DNA from: Nonomuraea indica
GTDB lineage: Bacteria > Actinomycetota > Actinomycetes > Streptosporangiales > Streptosporangiaceae
Length of the DNA: 64,000 nt
Direction: 5' to 3'
Assembly (NCBI RefSeq): GCF_002850745.1
Contig: NZ_KZ559478.1
Coordinates: 1 to 64,000, forward strand
Shown here: positions 24,730 through 32,429 of the stretch, piece by piece
Numbering within the stretch: the first letter of the stretch is position 1
Layout of the letters: every line of letters begins with the position of its first letter
Translations under genes and position numbers: made by a program
Notes under the pieces: generated by a model
Told to the model about the DNA's origin: nothing
The model's database searches: none
Seen by the model: the letters and a program-made list of their open reading frames with translations, nothing else

Positions 24730-26083
24730 CAGGACCACCGCCCGCGTACGACAGGCTGGTGCCGGTGAGTGCGGCGGCCAAGAGTTGGTCTCCGAGGGAC
24801 AGACCCTTTCCGGCATACTCCCAGTGGGCGATGACGAGGACGGTGTCCTCGTCGAAGAGGGGCAGGCGGCCGGTGGTGATCTCCTCTGTTCGCTGGTGTT
24901 CTTCGCGGGCGGCGCGGAGGGCGCCGAGGGTGGTGGAGTAGCGGCGGCTCTTGGTGGAGAAGTGACCGCGGAAGCCGAGCATGTGGGCCCACTGGGTGAG
25001 GCGTAGGTCGGCCAGGTCGTCGAGGGTTCCCAGGCGGAGGCATTCGGCGATGAGGCGGCGGGCGTGCTCGCGCAGTGGGTACAGGGCCAGTTCGTCGAGG
25101 GTGTGGATGCGCCGGTCGAGCGTGCCGACGCACTCGGCCGCCTTCGTCGCGTACTTGGCGATGTAGGCGGCGACCGCTTGTTCGGTGAGGTCGCCGTTCA
25201 TGGTGATCGGGCGGATGTCGAGCTGGGTGCCCCAACGGAAGACGCGGCCCAGCGGCTCGACCTCGACGGTGATCGCGCCGGCCGCGTGCTGGACGGCTTG
25301 GGTCAGGGCATCGGCGGTGGCCCAGGCTGGAGGCGGCGAGGTGGGCCCGGTGGGGCCGTCGAGGCGGATGACGGCGTGGAAGTGGACGACGCCGCGCCGC
25401 TGGTATTCGGCGACCTTGGCGAAGGAGATGGTGAGCTGTTCACGCAGCTCGCGCAGCGTGAGTCCGGAGAGCCGGGCGAACCGTCGCCGCAGTGCTTCGG
25501 TGAAGCGCCGCCATAGCTCGGGAGCTACGGCGTTGAACAGCACCGAACCTTCGTAGTCGTAGCAGTCCGAGCAGAGGGGCTCACCGAGGTGCGGGGCGTC
25601 GGCCGCATGGCGTGCCGTGCAGGACATGACCTGCCCGTGTGGGCAGGTCTCGGCCTGACGGCGAGCGTGGCAGGGCAGGACCTTGCCGTTCTTCTCCCGT
25701 CGGACGTGCACCGCGCCGAACGACGGCGCGGTGAGCGTCACGAACAGCGCCGGGTGTGCCGCAACCGTCTCCGGGACACCCTTGCCGCCGACCAGGCCGG
25801 CCCGGACGAGCTGGTAGGTGTCGGCGCGGTAGGTCTCAGCGCAGGCGGGGCAGCGGGAGGCGCGGCGGGTCTTGCATGGCACCCGCAGGACGCCGTCCGG
25901 TTCGGTGTGGGTGCTGTAGCGGTGCAGGAGCTGGCCGGTGGCGCGGTCGTAGTGCTCGACCTTGCCGCGCAGGTGGATGGGCTGGCGGCAGCCGCCGGTG
26001 CGCTTGATCTGGTGGGCCCAGCGGTCGTAGTTCGGGTCGTGGAGCCGGGTGATCATCCCGGCGAGTGCGTGTGGGTGGGGCAA
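24722..26083 (-). CDS. repSA: RepSA-like rolling-circle replication initiator
   Basis: The protein (up to 453 residues) has the RepSA signatures: a Cys-rich region (CKTRRASRCPACAETYRADTYQLVRAG, about 70-96), an HUH-type HFH at about 234-236, and candidate catalytic tyrosines in AYIAKYATK (Y307, Y311). C-terminal homology to the broken rep at 4367-4745 supports its identity. It should nick the element origin after excision. The start is a TTG at 26083; ATG at 26056 is a reasonable alternative. Confidence 0.92.
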   Translation of the reverse strand: MPHPHALAGMITRLHDPNYDRWAHQIKRTGGCRQPIHLRGKVEHYDRATGQLLHRYSTHTEPDGVLRVPCKTRRASRCPACAETYRADTYQLVRAGLVGGKGVPETVAAHPALFVTLTAPSFGAVHVRREKNGKVLPCHARRQAETCPHGQVMSCTARHAADAPHLGEPLCSDCYDYEGSVLFNAVAPELWRRFTEALRRRFARLSGLTLRELREQLTISFAKVAEYQRRGVVHFHAVIRLDGPTGPTSPPPAWATADALTQAVQHAAGAITVEVEPLGRVFRWGTQLDIRPITMNGDLTEQAVAAYIAKYATKAAECVGTLDRRIHTLDELALYPLREHARRLIAECLRLGTLDDLADLRLTQWAHMLGFRGHFSTKSRRYSTTLGALRAAREEHQRTEEITTGRLPLFDEDTVLVIAHWEYAGKGLSLGDQLLAAALTGTSLSYAGGGPDE

Positions 26084-26175
26084 GATGGGTTCCGTCCTAT
26101 CCAGTGTTCTGGGTGGATGGCCCCCGGCCTGGCGCGGATCTTGGCGGATGTGTGGCCAGGCGGGGGGCGCTACGG

Positions 26176-26298
26176 CTATGCGCCGTGGTTGTCGATTCCG
26201 GTGCCGTCGCAGTCGCGGCAGGTGTCGCGGTCGTTGTCGAGGCCGGTGCCGTTGCAGGTGCAGCAGCGGTAGTGGATGACGGTGAAGTCGCTGGTCAT
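26176..26298 (-). CDS. 40-aa CxxCxGxG zinc-finger-like protein
   Basis: The short frame MTSDFTVIHYRCCTCNGTG, then DTCRDCDGTGIDN, has two C-x-x-C-x-G-T-G knuckles like the DnaJ cysteine-rich module, so it probably binds one zinc ion. Its ATG overlaps the stop of the 56-aa gene upstream (ATGA), which argues that it is translated. Similar tiny zinc proteins occur between spd and rep in AICEs; function unknown. Confidence 0.7.
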   Translation of the reverse strand: MTSDFTVIHYRCCTCNGTGLDNDRDTCRDCDGTGIDNHGA

Positions 26299-26465
26299 CG
26301 GCTGTGGTCCGTCTCGCGCGGGACGATGTTGACGTAGATGTGGTACTGGCGGGGGCGATGCCGGTTCGGGTAGGCGCGGGACACCGAGGTGACGGTGAAG
26401 ATCTCGCGGAGCCGGAACATGCTGTAGGTGATCTCGGGGCGGGTGCCGTCGAGGCGAATCTTCAT
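26295..26465 (-). CDS. 56-aa basic protein
   Basis: The product reads MKIRLDGTRPEITYSMFRLREIFTV, then YPNRHRPRQYHIYVNI. It is basic and compact, probably all-beta with a nucleic-acid-binding look, but no family is recognised. It is coupled to the 40-aa zinc protein by ATGA and lies 14 bp after the 115-aa gene, inside the tra-rep-int operon. Confidence 0.68.
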   Translation of the reverse strand: MKIRLDGTRPEITYSMFRLREIFTVTSVSRAYPNRHRPRQYHIYVNIVPRETDHSR

Positions 26466-26479
26466 GGGCGGTGATCCCT

Positions 26480-26827
26480 TCAGGCCGTGGGGCCCGGGTC
26501 GGTGTCGGTGGAGTCGTAGACGGTCCGGTAGGCGGCTTCGGCGGCTTCGTGACGGGCGCGGGAGTCGGAGAGGATGGCGATGGCCTGGTACTCGACGGCG
26601 CCGAGCCGGATGGACGTCGAGTAGTGGCCGTTGTGCTCTTCGGTCGTGGTGCCGAGCAGCGCCGCGATGTCGTCGATCTCGGCCCGCATCTCGTCGTCGG
26701 ACGCCGTCCGGGCGTGGTGGTAGACGTCGATCCGGCGAGGTGCCGGGATGTCGGGGCGGTCGTGGAGGAGTTGGGCGAGCGCGCGAAGGCCGGCTACGAG
26801 CGCCAGGCGCGCATGTGGTGCGGGCAT
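26480..26827 (-). CDS. 115-aa AICE accessory protein
   Basis: A helical N-terminus (LALVAGLRALAQLLHDRPDIPAPRRIDVYHHA) is followed by DDEMRAEIDDIAALLGT and a beta-type end. This pattern is frequent in small proteins between spd and rep of Streptomyces plasmids. ATG 26827 follows aggacc. A much longer frame that covers it and the translocase gene is a shadow; only this last part is coding. No biochemical role is known. Confidence 0.7.
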   Translation of the reverse strand: MPAPHARLALVAGLRALAQLLHDRPDIPAPRRIDVYHHARTASDDEMRAEIDDIAALLGTTTEEHNGHYSTSIRLGAVEYQAIAILSDSRARHEAAEAAYRTVYDSTDTDPGPTA

Positions 26828-26841
26828 CGGCTGCGGTCCTT

Positions 26842-27522
26842 TCACAGGGGTTGTGCGGTGTGGATGGTGCGGAGCAGGTCGGCTGCGAGTTGGTTGGAGA
26901 CTCCCAGGCGTGTGCGGAGCAGGTCGCGGGTGATGGGTTTGCCGTGCTTGGCGGCGTGCTCGTCGGCGACGCGCCGGGCGTAGTCGACGAGGGCCGGGTC
27001 GGGTGCGGGCCCGTCGTCCTGGCCGTTCTCGCCGGCGGGGACGAGAACGGGACGGGCCGGGACCGCTGAGGACGTCTCGGGGACGGCCGGGGACGCCGAC
27101 ACCGTGACCGGGGACGTCTGCGGGACGTCCTGTGGACGCGCAGCGGATGCCCGGCGTTCGAGCATCGAGACGGCGACGAGGAACGCGCCCGCGGGTGTCG
27201 CGGCGGTGATCCAGCCCCAGGCGGTGGGTTCGGCCTGGGCCAGGTTGGCGGCCAAGGACAGGACGATCCCGCCGGCCAGGACGAGGACAGGCCAGGAGAT
27301 CGGGCCGCGCCGTTCCCGGCCGGTCTTCTTGTCGCGCTGGCGTTCGCGGGCAGCCATGACGCAGGTGAGGTCGATGCAAACGGCGATGGCCCAGGACATC
27401 CAGCCGGTCTGTCCGTGCTCGCTGGCGGTGTCGCGGATGTGGGCGAACGAGCCCGCGCCCGCTATGAGGGCCAGGACCAAGACGGGGCCGGTGTCCACGA
27501 GCCAGGCGGCGAGGTGTCGCAT
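26842..27522 (-). CDS. DUF2637 membrane protein (SpdB-like)
   Basis: The 226-residue protein has four membrane segments in its first 115 residues (about 9-27, 38-57, 74-92 and 97-115), then a Pro/Ala-rich linker and a C-terminal helical domain (ALVDYARRVADEHAAKHGKPITRDLLRTRLGVSNQLAADLLRTI) resembling a winged helix. Spread proteins of this type help intramycelial plasmid movement with TraB/TraSA. It lies 27 bp downstream of the translocase gene. Confidence 0.85.
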   Translation of the reverse strand: MRHLAAWLVDTGPVLVLALIAGAGSFAHIRDTASEHGQTGWMSWAIAVCIDLTCVMAARERQRDKKTGRERRGPISWPVLVLAGGIVLSLAANLAQAEPTAWGWITAATPAGAFLVAVSMLERRASAARPQDVPQTSPVTVSASPAVPETSSAVPARPVLVPAGENGQDDGPAPDPALVDYARRVADEHAAKHGKPITRDLLRTRLGVSNQLAADLLRTIHTAQPL

Positions 27523-27549
27523 CGGTATTCCCTCCCTTCGTAGGTGCGA

Positions 27550-28872
27550 TCAGGCGGCGGGTATCTCGTGCGGCTGGGCGGCCATGACCTCGTCCCAGGA
27601 CGGGGCAAGGTGGGCGTGGGTGTAGGCGGCGTGTTCGGCGGCCTGCTCGGTGACGTAGAAGGAGCGGGCGCGGTACCACTGGCCGTCCTGGCCAGCGACG
27701 ATGGCGACTCCCGGTGTCTCGGCCGGGATGGCACGAGCTGAGACGAGGGCAGCCGGGTCGAGGTCGCCGAGCGTCATGGTCGCGGTCTCCGGGTCGTTGA
27801 CCCGGTGGCAAATCCGTCCCGAGCACTGGGCCCGGAGGGCGGTGACGCCGGGCCCGAGGTCGGAGCCGATGCGCTGACCGCAGCAGAACAGATAGATGCC
27901 GAACGCCCGCCCGAGCTGGGCCACCCGGAGCAGCGCGGTCGAGGTCTTGGCGATCTCGTCCTTCTCGCTCTTGTCGGCCATCAGGTACAGCTCGGCCAGC
28001 TCGTCCACCAGGACCACAATCGGGACGGGCCGTACGGCGGGTGGGAGTTGCCAGATGTTGCGGGCCCCGGCCATCCGGCACACGCCCATCCGGTCGGCCA
28101 TGAGCGTGACCAGGTCGTCGAGCAGGGTCCCGCATTCGGTCCGGGTAGTGGCCAGCGCGGACAGACGCGGCGCGTACGGGGTGAACTCCACCCCGCCCTT
28201 GAGGTCGAACCCGACCAGCGCCACGGGTTGCGGGGCCAGGCCGACGATGAGCGCGTTGGCCAGGTTGGACTTGCCCGACTGGGTCGCTCCGGCGTTGATC
28301 CAGTGCGGGACCGTCGTGAAGTCGATCGTCCACGGCCCGCCGGTCTCCAGCTTGCCCACGGTGACCTTGAGGAGTTCGGTCGAAGCCGGGAGGTCGGCGA
28401 CCTTGACCAGCGGGTCGCGCATCGTGGTGGCGAGGACGACCCGGCCGGGGCGGGGCGAGGAGACGCGGACGGCGTGCACGCCCCAGGAGTGCGCGAGCCG
28501 TTCGGCCACCTCGGCGTAGTCGGCCGGGATCTGCCCTTCGAGGGTGTGGATGGTGACGCGCCAGCCGTGCCGAGTCGGCATCGGCAGCCACATGAACGGC
28601 TTGGTGTCCACAGCGATGCGCTGGAACTTGCGCTTGACGCGGACGACGCCGGTCGAGGCGACCAGGCCCGGGACGGTGGTGAACCAGAAGCGCTGCCGCT
28701 TCTTGGTCAGTCCGCAGCCGAGGGCGACCTTGCGCCAGGTGGCCCACACGCTGATCGCGGTCAACGGGTAGCCGAGGACGAGCCAGTAGGAGCGGTAGTG
28801 CCAGTGGTGCCAGGCCCAGAGCCCGGCCGCGATGGCGGCCGAGACTCCAAGCAGGGTGAGCAGGTCAGACAC
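27550..28872 (-). CDS. traSA: FtsK/SpoIIIE-type DNA translocase (TraSA)
   Basis: The 440-residue protein starts with two membrane helices (about 3-20 and 30-45). An FtsK motor follows with Walker A GATQSGKSN (about 195-203) and Walker B PIVVLVDELAEL (about 284-295), and then GQRIGSDLGPGVTALRAQCSGRICHRV. It is expected to pump double-stranded element DNA between hyphae, the transfer mode specific to actinomycete elements. It overlaps the upstream 109-aa gene by 8 bp. Confidence 0.93.
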   Translation of the reverse strand: MSDLLTLLGVSAAIAAGLWAWHHWHYRSYWLVLGYPLTAISVWATWRKVALGCGLTKKRQRFWFTTVPGLVASTGVVRVKRKFQRIAVDTKPFMWLPMPTRHGWRVTIHTLEGQIPADYAEVAERLAHSWGVHAVRVSSPRPGRVVLATTMRDPLVKVADLPASTELLKVTVGKLETGGPWTIDFTTVPHWINAGATQSGKSNLANALIVGLAPQPVALVGFDLKGGVEFTPYAPRLSALATTRTECGTLLDDLVTLMADRMGVCRMAGARNIWQLPPAVRPVPIVVLVDELAELYLMADKSEKDEIAKTSTALLRVAQLGRAFGIYLFCCGQRIGSDLGPGVTALRAQCSGRICHRVNDPETATMTLGDLDPAALVSARAIPAETPGVAIVAGQDGQWYRARSFYVTEQAAEHAAYTHAHLAPSWDEVMAAQPHEIPAA

Positions 28873-29194
28873 CGGCGGCCTCCTGTAGCGGAAGCAGAGC
28901 GGAGGCGCGGTAGCTGATCCCCCAGCGGCCGGCGATCTCCCAGACGTAGCCGACGAGGCCGACGGCGTTGACGGGGTCGCCGGCGGTGATGGGCGGCTCG
29001 CCGGTGATGCCGATCTTGACGAGTTCGATCCGGCCGAACTCGTCCTCGACGGAGACGGTGACCTCGTAGACGGTGTTGCCGTTCTTGTCGGTCTTGATCT
29101 CGCCGGTGTCCTTGTTGAGCACGCGAGGCCGCGGGGCCTTCACGCAGGTGATGGTGAGCTTGCTGGTGTCCACAGGGATGGGGACGGTGCGCAT
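28865..29194 (-). CDS. 109-aa first gene of the tra-rep-int operon
   Basis: The beta-rich product (MRTVPIPVDTSKLTITCVKAPRPRV, KNGNTVYEVTVSVEDEFG, GYVWEIAGRWGISYRASAL) is a type often seen directly upstream of traSA in AICEs. ATG 29194 has a good gaaggaa site ahead; the longer frame upstream runs through the promoter. It is the first gene after the predicted promoter at 29237-29265. Role unknown. Confidence 0.78.
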   Translation of the reverse strand: MRTVPIPVDTSKLTITCVKAPRPRVLNKDTGEIKTDKNGNTVYEVTVSVEDEFGRIELVKIGITGEPPITAGDPVNAVGLVGYVWEIAGRWGISYRASALLPLQEAAGV

Positions 29195-29236
29195 GGCGGT
29201 TCCTTCGTTCGATCCGAGTGAATCCTCTTGGCATAC

Positions 29237-29265
29237 ATAGAACGCTTGGAATTCTAAGTTGTCAA
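29237..29265 (-). promoter_or_regulatory. Promoter of tra-rep-int operon with embedded palindrome
   Basis: On the minus strand TTGACA (29265-29260) and TTCTAT (29242-29237) are 17 bp apart. The spacer contains the near-perfect palindrome cttggaattctaag (29245-29258). This is the position expected for an operator of the divergent GntR regulator (29345-29725), comparable to KorSA control of pSAM2. The -35 is a perfect consensus and the -10 is weak. Confidence 0.65.
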
Positions 29266-29344
29266 GGGATTCCACGAAGACTTGGTTGGCATGTCGGATG
29301 GGGTGTGCTGAACTGGAGGCAGACAACCTCGCGAAGGGCACGGG

Positions 29345-29725
29345 ATGGTCGAGAAGACGGGTCGCCCCGGCTACCTCCAGATAGCCGACGACCTGCGGAG
29401 GCAGATCAGGACGGGATCACTCGCTCCCGGTGCGGCACTGCCGTCGACCGCTCAGCTCTGCCAGCGCTACGACGTGTCCGCGAGCGTGGTCAAGGCGGCC
29501 ATCAGCGTGCTCCGTACCGAGAACCTGGTCGTCGGCCAGCAGGGCAAGGGCGTGTTCGTCCGCGAGGGCGCCGCCGAGGCCAGCGTCGAGGCCGGCGCCG
29601 AGGGGGCGGTCTCGCCGGACGTCATGGACCAGCTCTCTCAGATGCGCCAGACCCTTGCTGATCTCGGCGGGCGGATCGCCGATCTGGAGAAGGCCGTGTT
29701 CCAAGAGCGAAAGCGATCTCGCTGA
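29345..29725 (+). CDS. GntR-family regulator (KorSA-like)
   Basis: The 126-residue protein has a GntR winged helix: GYLQIADDLRRQIRTGSLAPGAALPSTAQLCQRYDVSASVVKAAISVLRTENLVVGQQGKGVFV (about 7-72), then a coiled C-terminus in place of an effector domain (MDQLSQMRQTLADLGGRIADLEKAVF). In pSAM2, KorSA of the same family represses pra and its own gene. It is divergent from the tra operon and so is the likely master repressor of excision and transfer. Confidence 0.88.
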   Translation: MVEKTGRPGYLQIADDLRRQIRTGSLAPGAALPSTAQLCQRYDVSASVVKAAISVLRTENLVVGQQGKGVFVREGAAEASVEAGAEGAVSPDVMDQLSQMRQTLADLGGRIADLEKAVFQERKRSR

Positions 29726-29798
29726 CCCGGCAGGCCAACTCCTCCATCTCGGCCTGAATGGCGCGAAGCTCGTCCAATAGCCGCTTGTTTGCGGTCAT
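29622..29798 (-). CDS. Possible 58-aa coiled-coil protein antisense to the regulator end
   Basis: From ATG 29798, with aaagggg at a proper distance, the frame reads MTANKRLLDELRAIQAEMEELACRVSEIAFALG and then continues, with less coding character, into the antisense of the GntR gene. The first 35 residues form a good coiled coil. It could be a small antagonist or simply a chance frame; overlap of about 100 bp with a real gene lowers confidence. Confidence 0.3.
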   Translation of the reverse strand: MTANKRLLDELRAIQAEMEELACRVSEIAFALGTRPSPDRRSARRDQQGSGASERAGP

Positions 29799-29970
29799 TC
29801 TGGCACCCCTTTCTGGTCGGTCTCTATCCCGGCGGGGATGCCGTTAGTTCATCGCGCATTCGCGCTGTTCGGTATCACGGAGCGTTAGCTAAGCTTCTTC
29901 ATTGCTGCCTGCACGGCGGTTACACATGCGCTTTCACATGCCCGCTTCTCAAAGTGCGCAAAAGGATGCG

Positions 29971-30999
29971 ATGAAGACAATCCAGCGCCCCGGATGGCGC
30001 CCCCTGCTGCTGCGCCAGCACCGCGAGGCGCACGGCCTCACCCTCGAAGCAGCAGGCGATCAGCTCCGGCAGGTCGCCCACCGGCACGGCCTCGTCGCAC
30101 CAGCCGCCAATTTCCAGACACTCTGGGCACACGAGCAGGGATCGATATATCCCGGACCTCACTACCGGCGGGCCTATTGCCTCCTCTATCAGGCAAGTGA
30201 GCCCAAGCTAGGTTTCCGGCTACCACTACCCGGCGAAATAACCGAAGTGGAAAATTCCATCTCGGATTTGCCCGCGCCCACCGATCCCGCAGCGGACAAC
30301 GCTGCCGCCCAGGTCATCGAACAGACCCTCATGAAAGTGTCCGGCAGCCCTTCCAACGCCGAGCAGAACGCACTCCTCAACCGCGTGGTCGACGCCTGGC
30401 GCCGCCGGCACGGCCAAGGCAGTCCGAAGCCGATCCTCACCCTGGTCGGCGGCTACGCCGGATCCGGCAAGACCGAGTTCTCCCGCTTCCTGTCCGACAT
30501 CACCGGCTGGGCCTTCCTCGACAAGGACTCACTCACCCGCGCCATGGTCGAACGCCTGCTCGTCTCTCTCGGCGGTGACCCACACGACCGGCACACCGAG
30601 CTGTACCTGCGTGAGGTCCGACCGCTGGAGTACCGGTGCCTCATGGAGACCGCGTTCGACAACCTCAACGTCGGCACCTCCGCCATCCTGTCGGCCCCGT
30701 TCATCGCCGAGCTGGCCGACCCCGACTGGGTGTCCCGCCTCACCAACCGCTGCGCCGCCAAGGGCATCGACGTCGCCGTGGTGTGGGTGCGCTGCGACGT
30801 CGACTCGATGCGCGAGTACATCGAGTTCCGCGGAGCCGCCCGCGACGCCTGGAAGCTCGACAACTGGGACACCTACACCAGCGGCCTCAACACCGAGACC
30901 TGCCCGCCCACCGCGCACATCACCGTCGACAACCGTCTCGGCGCCGCGATCAGCCTTGCAGACCAGACCCGCGAGACCCTCAAGCGGATCCTGTCGTGA
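29971..30999 (+). CDS. HTH + P-loop kinase-like ATPase
   Basis: The 342-residue protein has an N-terminal XRE-like region (RQHREAHGLTLEAAGDQLR, about 13-60) and a P-loop kinase domain with Walker A GGYAGSGKTEFSRFL (about 160-174). DKDSLTRAMVE and a lid-like VWVRCDVDSMREYIEFRG follow, as in AAA_33/zeta-toxin-like kinases. ATG 29971 follows aaagg; the frame upstream lacks coding character. It is coupled by GTGA to the second kinase. The substrate is unknown, perhaps a nucleotide or sugar. Confidence 0.78.
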   Translation: MKTIQRPGWRPLLLRQHREAHGLTLEAAGDQLRQVAHRHGLVAPAANFQTLWAHEQGSIYPGPHYRRAYCLLYQASEPKLGFRLPLPGEITEVENSISDLPAPTDPAADNAAAQVIEQTLMKVSGSPSNAEQNALLNRVVDAWRRRHGQGSPKPILTLVGGYAGSGKTEFSRFLSDITGWAFLDKDSLTRAMVERLLVSLGGDPHDRHTELYLREVRPLEYRCLMETAFDNLNVGTSAILSAPFIAELADPDWVSRLTNRCAAKGIDVAVVWVRCDVDSMREYIEFRGAARDAWKLDNWDTYTSGLNTETCPPTAHITVDNRLGAAISLADQTRETLKRILS

Positions 31000-31562
31000 A
31001 CGGCGTCGTCCTGTACGGCCCACCGGCCAGCGGCAAGAGCACCACCACCACTGCCCTGACGGCTCTCGACCCGAGGTTCGTCCTGCTGCGGAAGTTCAAA
31101 TCCGGCAACCGGCGCGGCACCGAATACGACTTCGTCACCCCCGAACACCTCGCCCGACTGCGGGCCGCCGGACGGCTGCTCGCGGAGACCCACCGCTACG
31201 GCAACATCTACGCCATCGACCGTCACCAGATCGAGCAGATGACCCAGACGGGGCAAGTGCCTGTCGTTCACATGGGCAACATCCCCGACATCCTGCGCCT
31301 GGCCGAAGCCGGGGCTTGGCTGCCCGTCCTGCTGTGGGTGCCGCGCGACGTCTGCGAGCGGCGATCCCGGCAACGAGGTGACGGCGACACCGCCAGGCGT
31401 TTGAGCGCATGGGACGAGACCCTGCTCGACCTGCAAGCCCACGACGCCGGGCTCTTCTCGCTGCGGATACGCACCGACCAGACAACCCCTGGCGACGCGG
31501 CGCGGCAGATAGCCCATGCCTACTTCCGCCAGGAGGCGCCACCACTCGATCACCACGCCTGA
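30996..31562 (+). CDS. Guanylate-kinase-like P-loop protein
   Basis: The 188-residue protein starts directly with Walker A GPPASGKSTTT (about 7-17), then FKSGNRRGTEYDFVTPEHLARL, which matches the GMP-binding region of guanylate kinases, and a lid (RRSRQRGDGDTARRL). The GTG overlaps the stop of the HTH-kinase gene. A nucleotide kinase or nucleotide-derived signal function is plausible. Its 3' end overlaps the end of the convergent 93-aa gene by 13 bp. Confidence 0.78.
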   Translation: MNGVVLYGPPASGKSTTTTALTALDPRFVLLRKFKSGNRRGTEYDFVTPEHLARLRAAGRLLAETHRYGNIYAIDRHQIEQMTQTGQVPVVHMGNIPDILRLAEAGAWLPVLLWVPRDVCERRSRQRGDGDTARRLSAWDETLLDLQAHDAGLFSLRIRTDQTTPGDAARQIAHAYFRQEAPPLDHHA

Positions 31563-31831
31563 CCGCTCAAGATCCGATGCCATAGATCCTTCGCCGCACG
31601 CTCCCGCATCCAGCTTGTCTCGACGACGTCGGCCGGTGACTCACCCGACATGCGCCTGACGAACCACAGACCGCCCGCCGTACACAGCTCGAAGAACGGG
31701 CGCCGGCAGTCGCAGGTGTGTGCCCGTACGCGCAACCGGTCGGCGCGCGGCAGGCTCCTCTCCCACTCCACCGGCTCGGCCCACGGCTGGGGAGGATCAG
31801 CGTGCGGCCCGTGGTAGTCATATACGCCCAT
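31550..31831 (-). CDS. 93-aa AICE accessory protein, paralogue of 2521-2751
   Basis: The product contains HTCDCRRPFFELCTAGGLWFVRRMSG, VVETSW and a C-terminal LWHRILSGQAW. The paralogue in the left graveyard keeps all these features. Three Cys with a C-x-C suggest metal binding or a structural disulfide. Its 3' end overlaps the kinase gene tail to tail. Found in many AICEs in this general position; no known function. Confidence 0.65.
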   Translation of the reverse strand: MGVYDYHGPHADPPQPWAEPVEWERSLPRADRLRVRAHTCDCRRPFFELCTAGGLWFVRRMSGESPADVVETSWMRERAAKDLWHRILSGQAW

Positions 31832-31843
31832 GACACCGCCGCA

Positions 31844-32053
31844 TCACTGCCGGACCTGCTGCGCCTGCAGCAGTGCGACGAGGGTCACGTAGTCGTCGGC
31901 GCTCACCGTCTGCTCCAGCCCGGCGTCGATCTCCGCGTTGCGAAGCGGAGCGCCTCGCCTGGTCGCGTAGAGAGCGCCCGCGTCGCTGCGGAAGAACGAC
32001 CAGTCGGGGAACGTGGCGCGAAGTGCGTCGAGGTCGTAACCGGGGAGTGCCAT
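31844..32053 (-). CDS. 69-aa hypothetical protein
   Basis: MALPGYDLDALRATFPDWSFFRSDAGALYATRRGAPLRNAEIDAGLEQTVSADDYVTLVALLQAQ looks like a compact alpha/beta domain. Good codon bias and a position 12 bp before the 93-aa gene suggest a two-gene operon reading away from the GntR/NUDIX pair. The open frame upstream of the ATG lacks coding character. Not recognised. Confidence 0.65.
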   Translation of the reverse strand: MALPGYDLDALRATFPDWSFFRSDAGALYATRRGAPLRNAEIDAGLEQTVSADDYVTLVALLQAQQVRQ

Positions 32054-32149
32054 GGGGCCAGCGTAAGCAAAGCTCAGATGGGTTGTCTATAGGGCTCCAT
32101 AGGGCCATCCGGAAAACGATGGGACCTCACGCATTCCTACAGTGACGTC

Positions 32150-32419
32150 ATGATCGAGTTTCGCCACGACCGGCCTCGCTGGGAGCAGGTCGCCGACGTG
32201 ATCCGCGAGCGCATCGCCGCCGGCGTCTACCGTCCCGGCTCACGAGTGCCGAGCGAGAACGATCTGATGCAGGAGTTCGGGATCGCTCGCATGACCGCCC
32301 ACAAGGTGATGCGCGCCCTCCGCGAGGAAGGCACCATCTACACCGTCCGCGGCCTCGGCAGCTTCGTCAGCCAGCCGAGCGACACGAAACCGCCGGAAGG
32401 CGGGGCGTCCAGCACGTAG
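32150..32419 (+). CDS. Short GntR-family regulator
   Basis: This 89-residue protein is almost only the winged helix: WEQVADVIRERIAAGVYRPGSRVPSENDLMQEFGIARMTAHKVMRALREEGTIYTVRGLGSFV. Without an effector domain it is likely a constitutive repressor of local promoters. It is followed after 10 bp by the NUDIX gene, the order (korSA-pif) known from pSAM2. Confidence 0.88.
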   Translation: MIEFRHDRPRWEQVADVIRERIAAGVYRPGSRVPSENDLMQEFGIARMTAHKVMRALREEGTIYTVRGLGSFVSQPSDTKPPEGGASST

Positions 32420-32429
32420 GCTCCGGACC

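Noticed and set aside
26480..28747. Minus-strand frame of 755 codons
   Set aside because: It reads through traSA and the DUF2637 gene in the wrong frame; only its last 115 codons (26480-26827) are a real gene.
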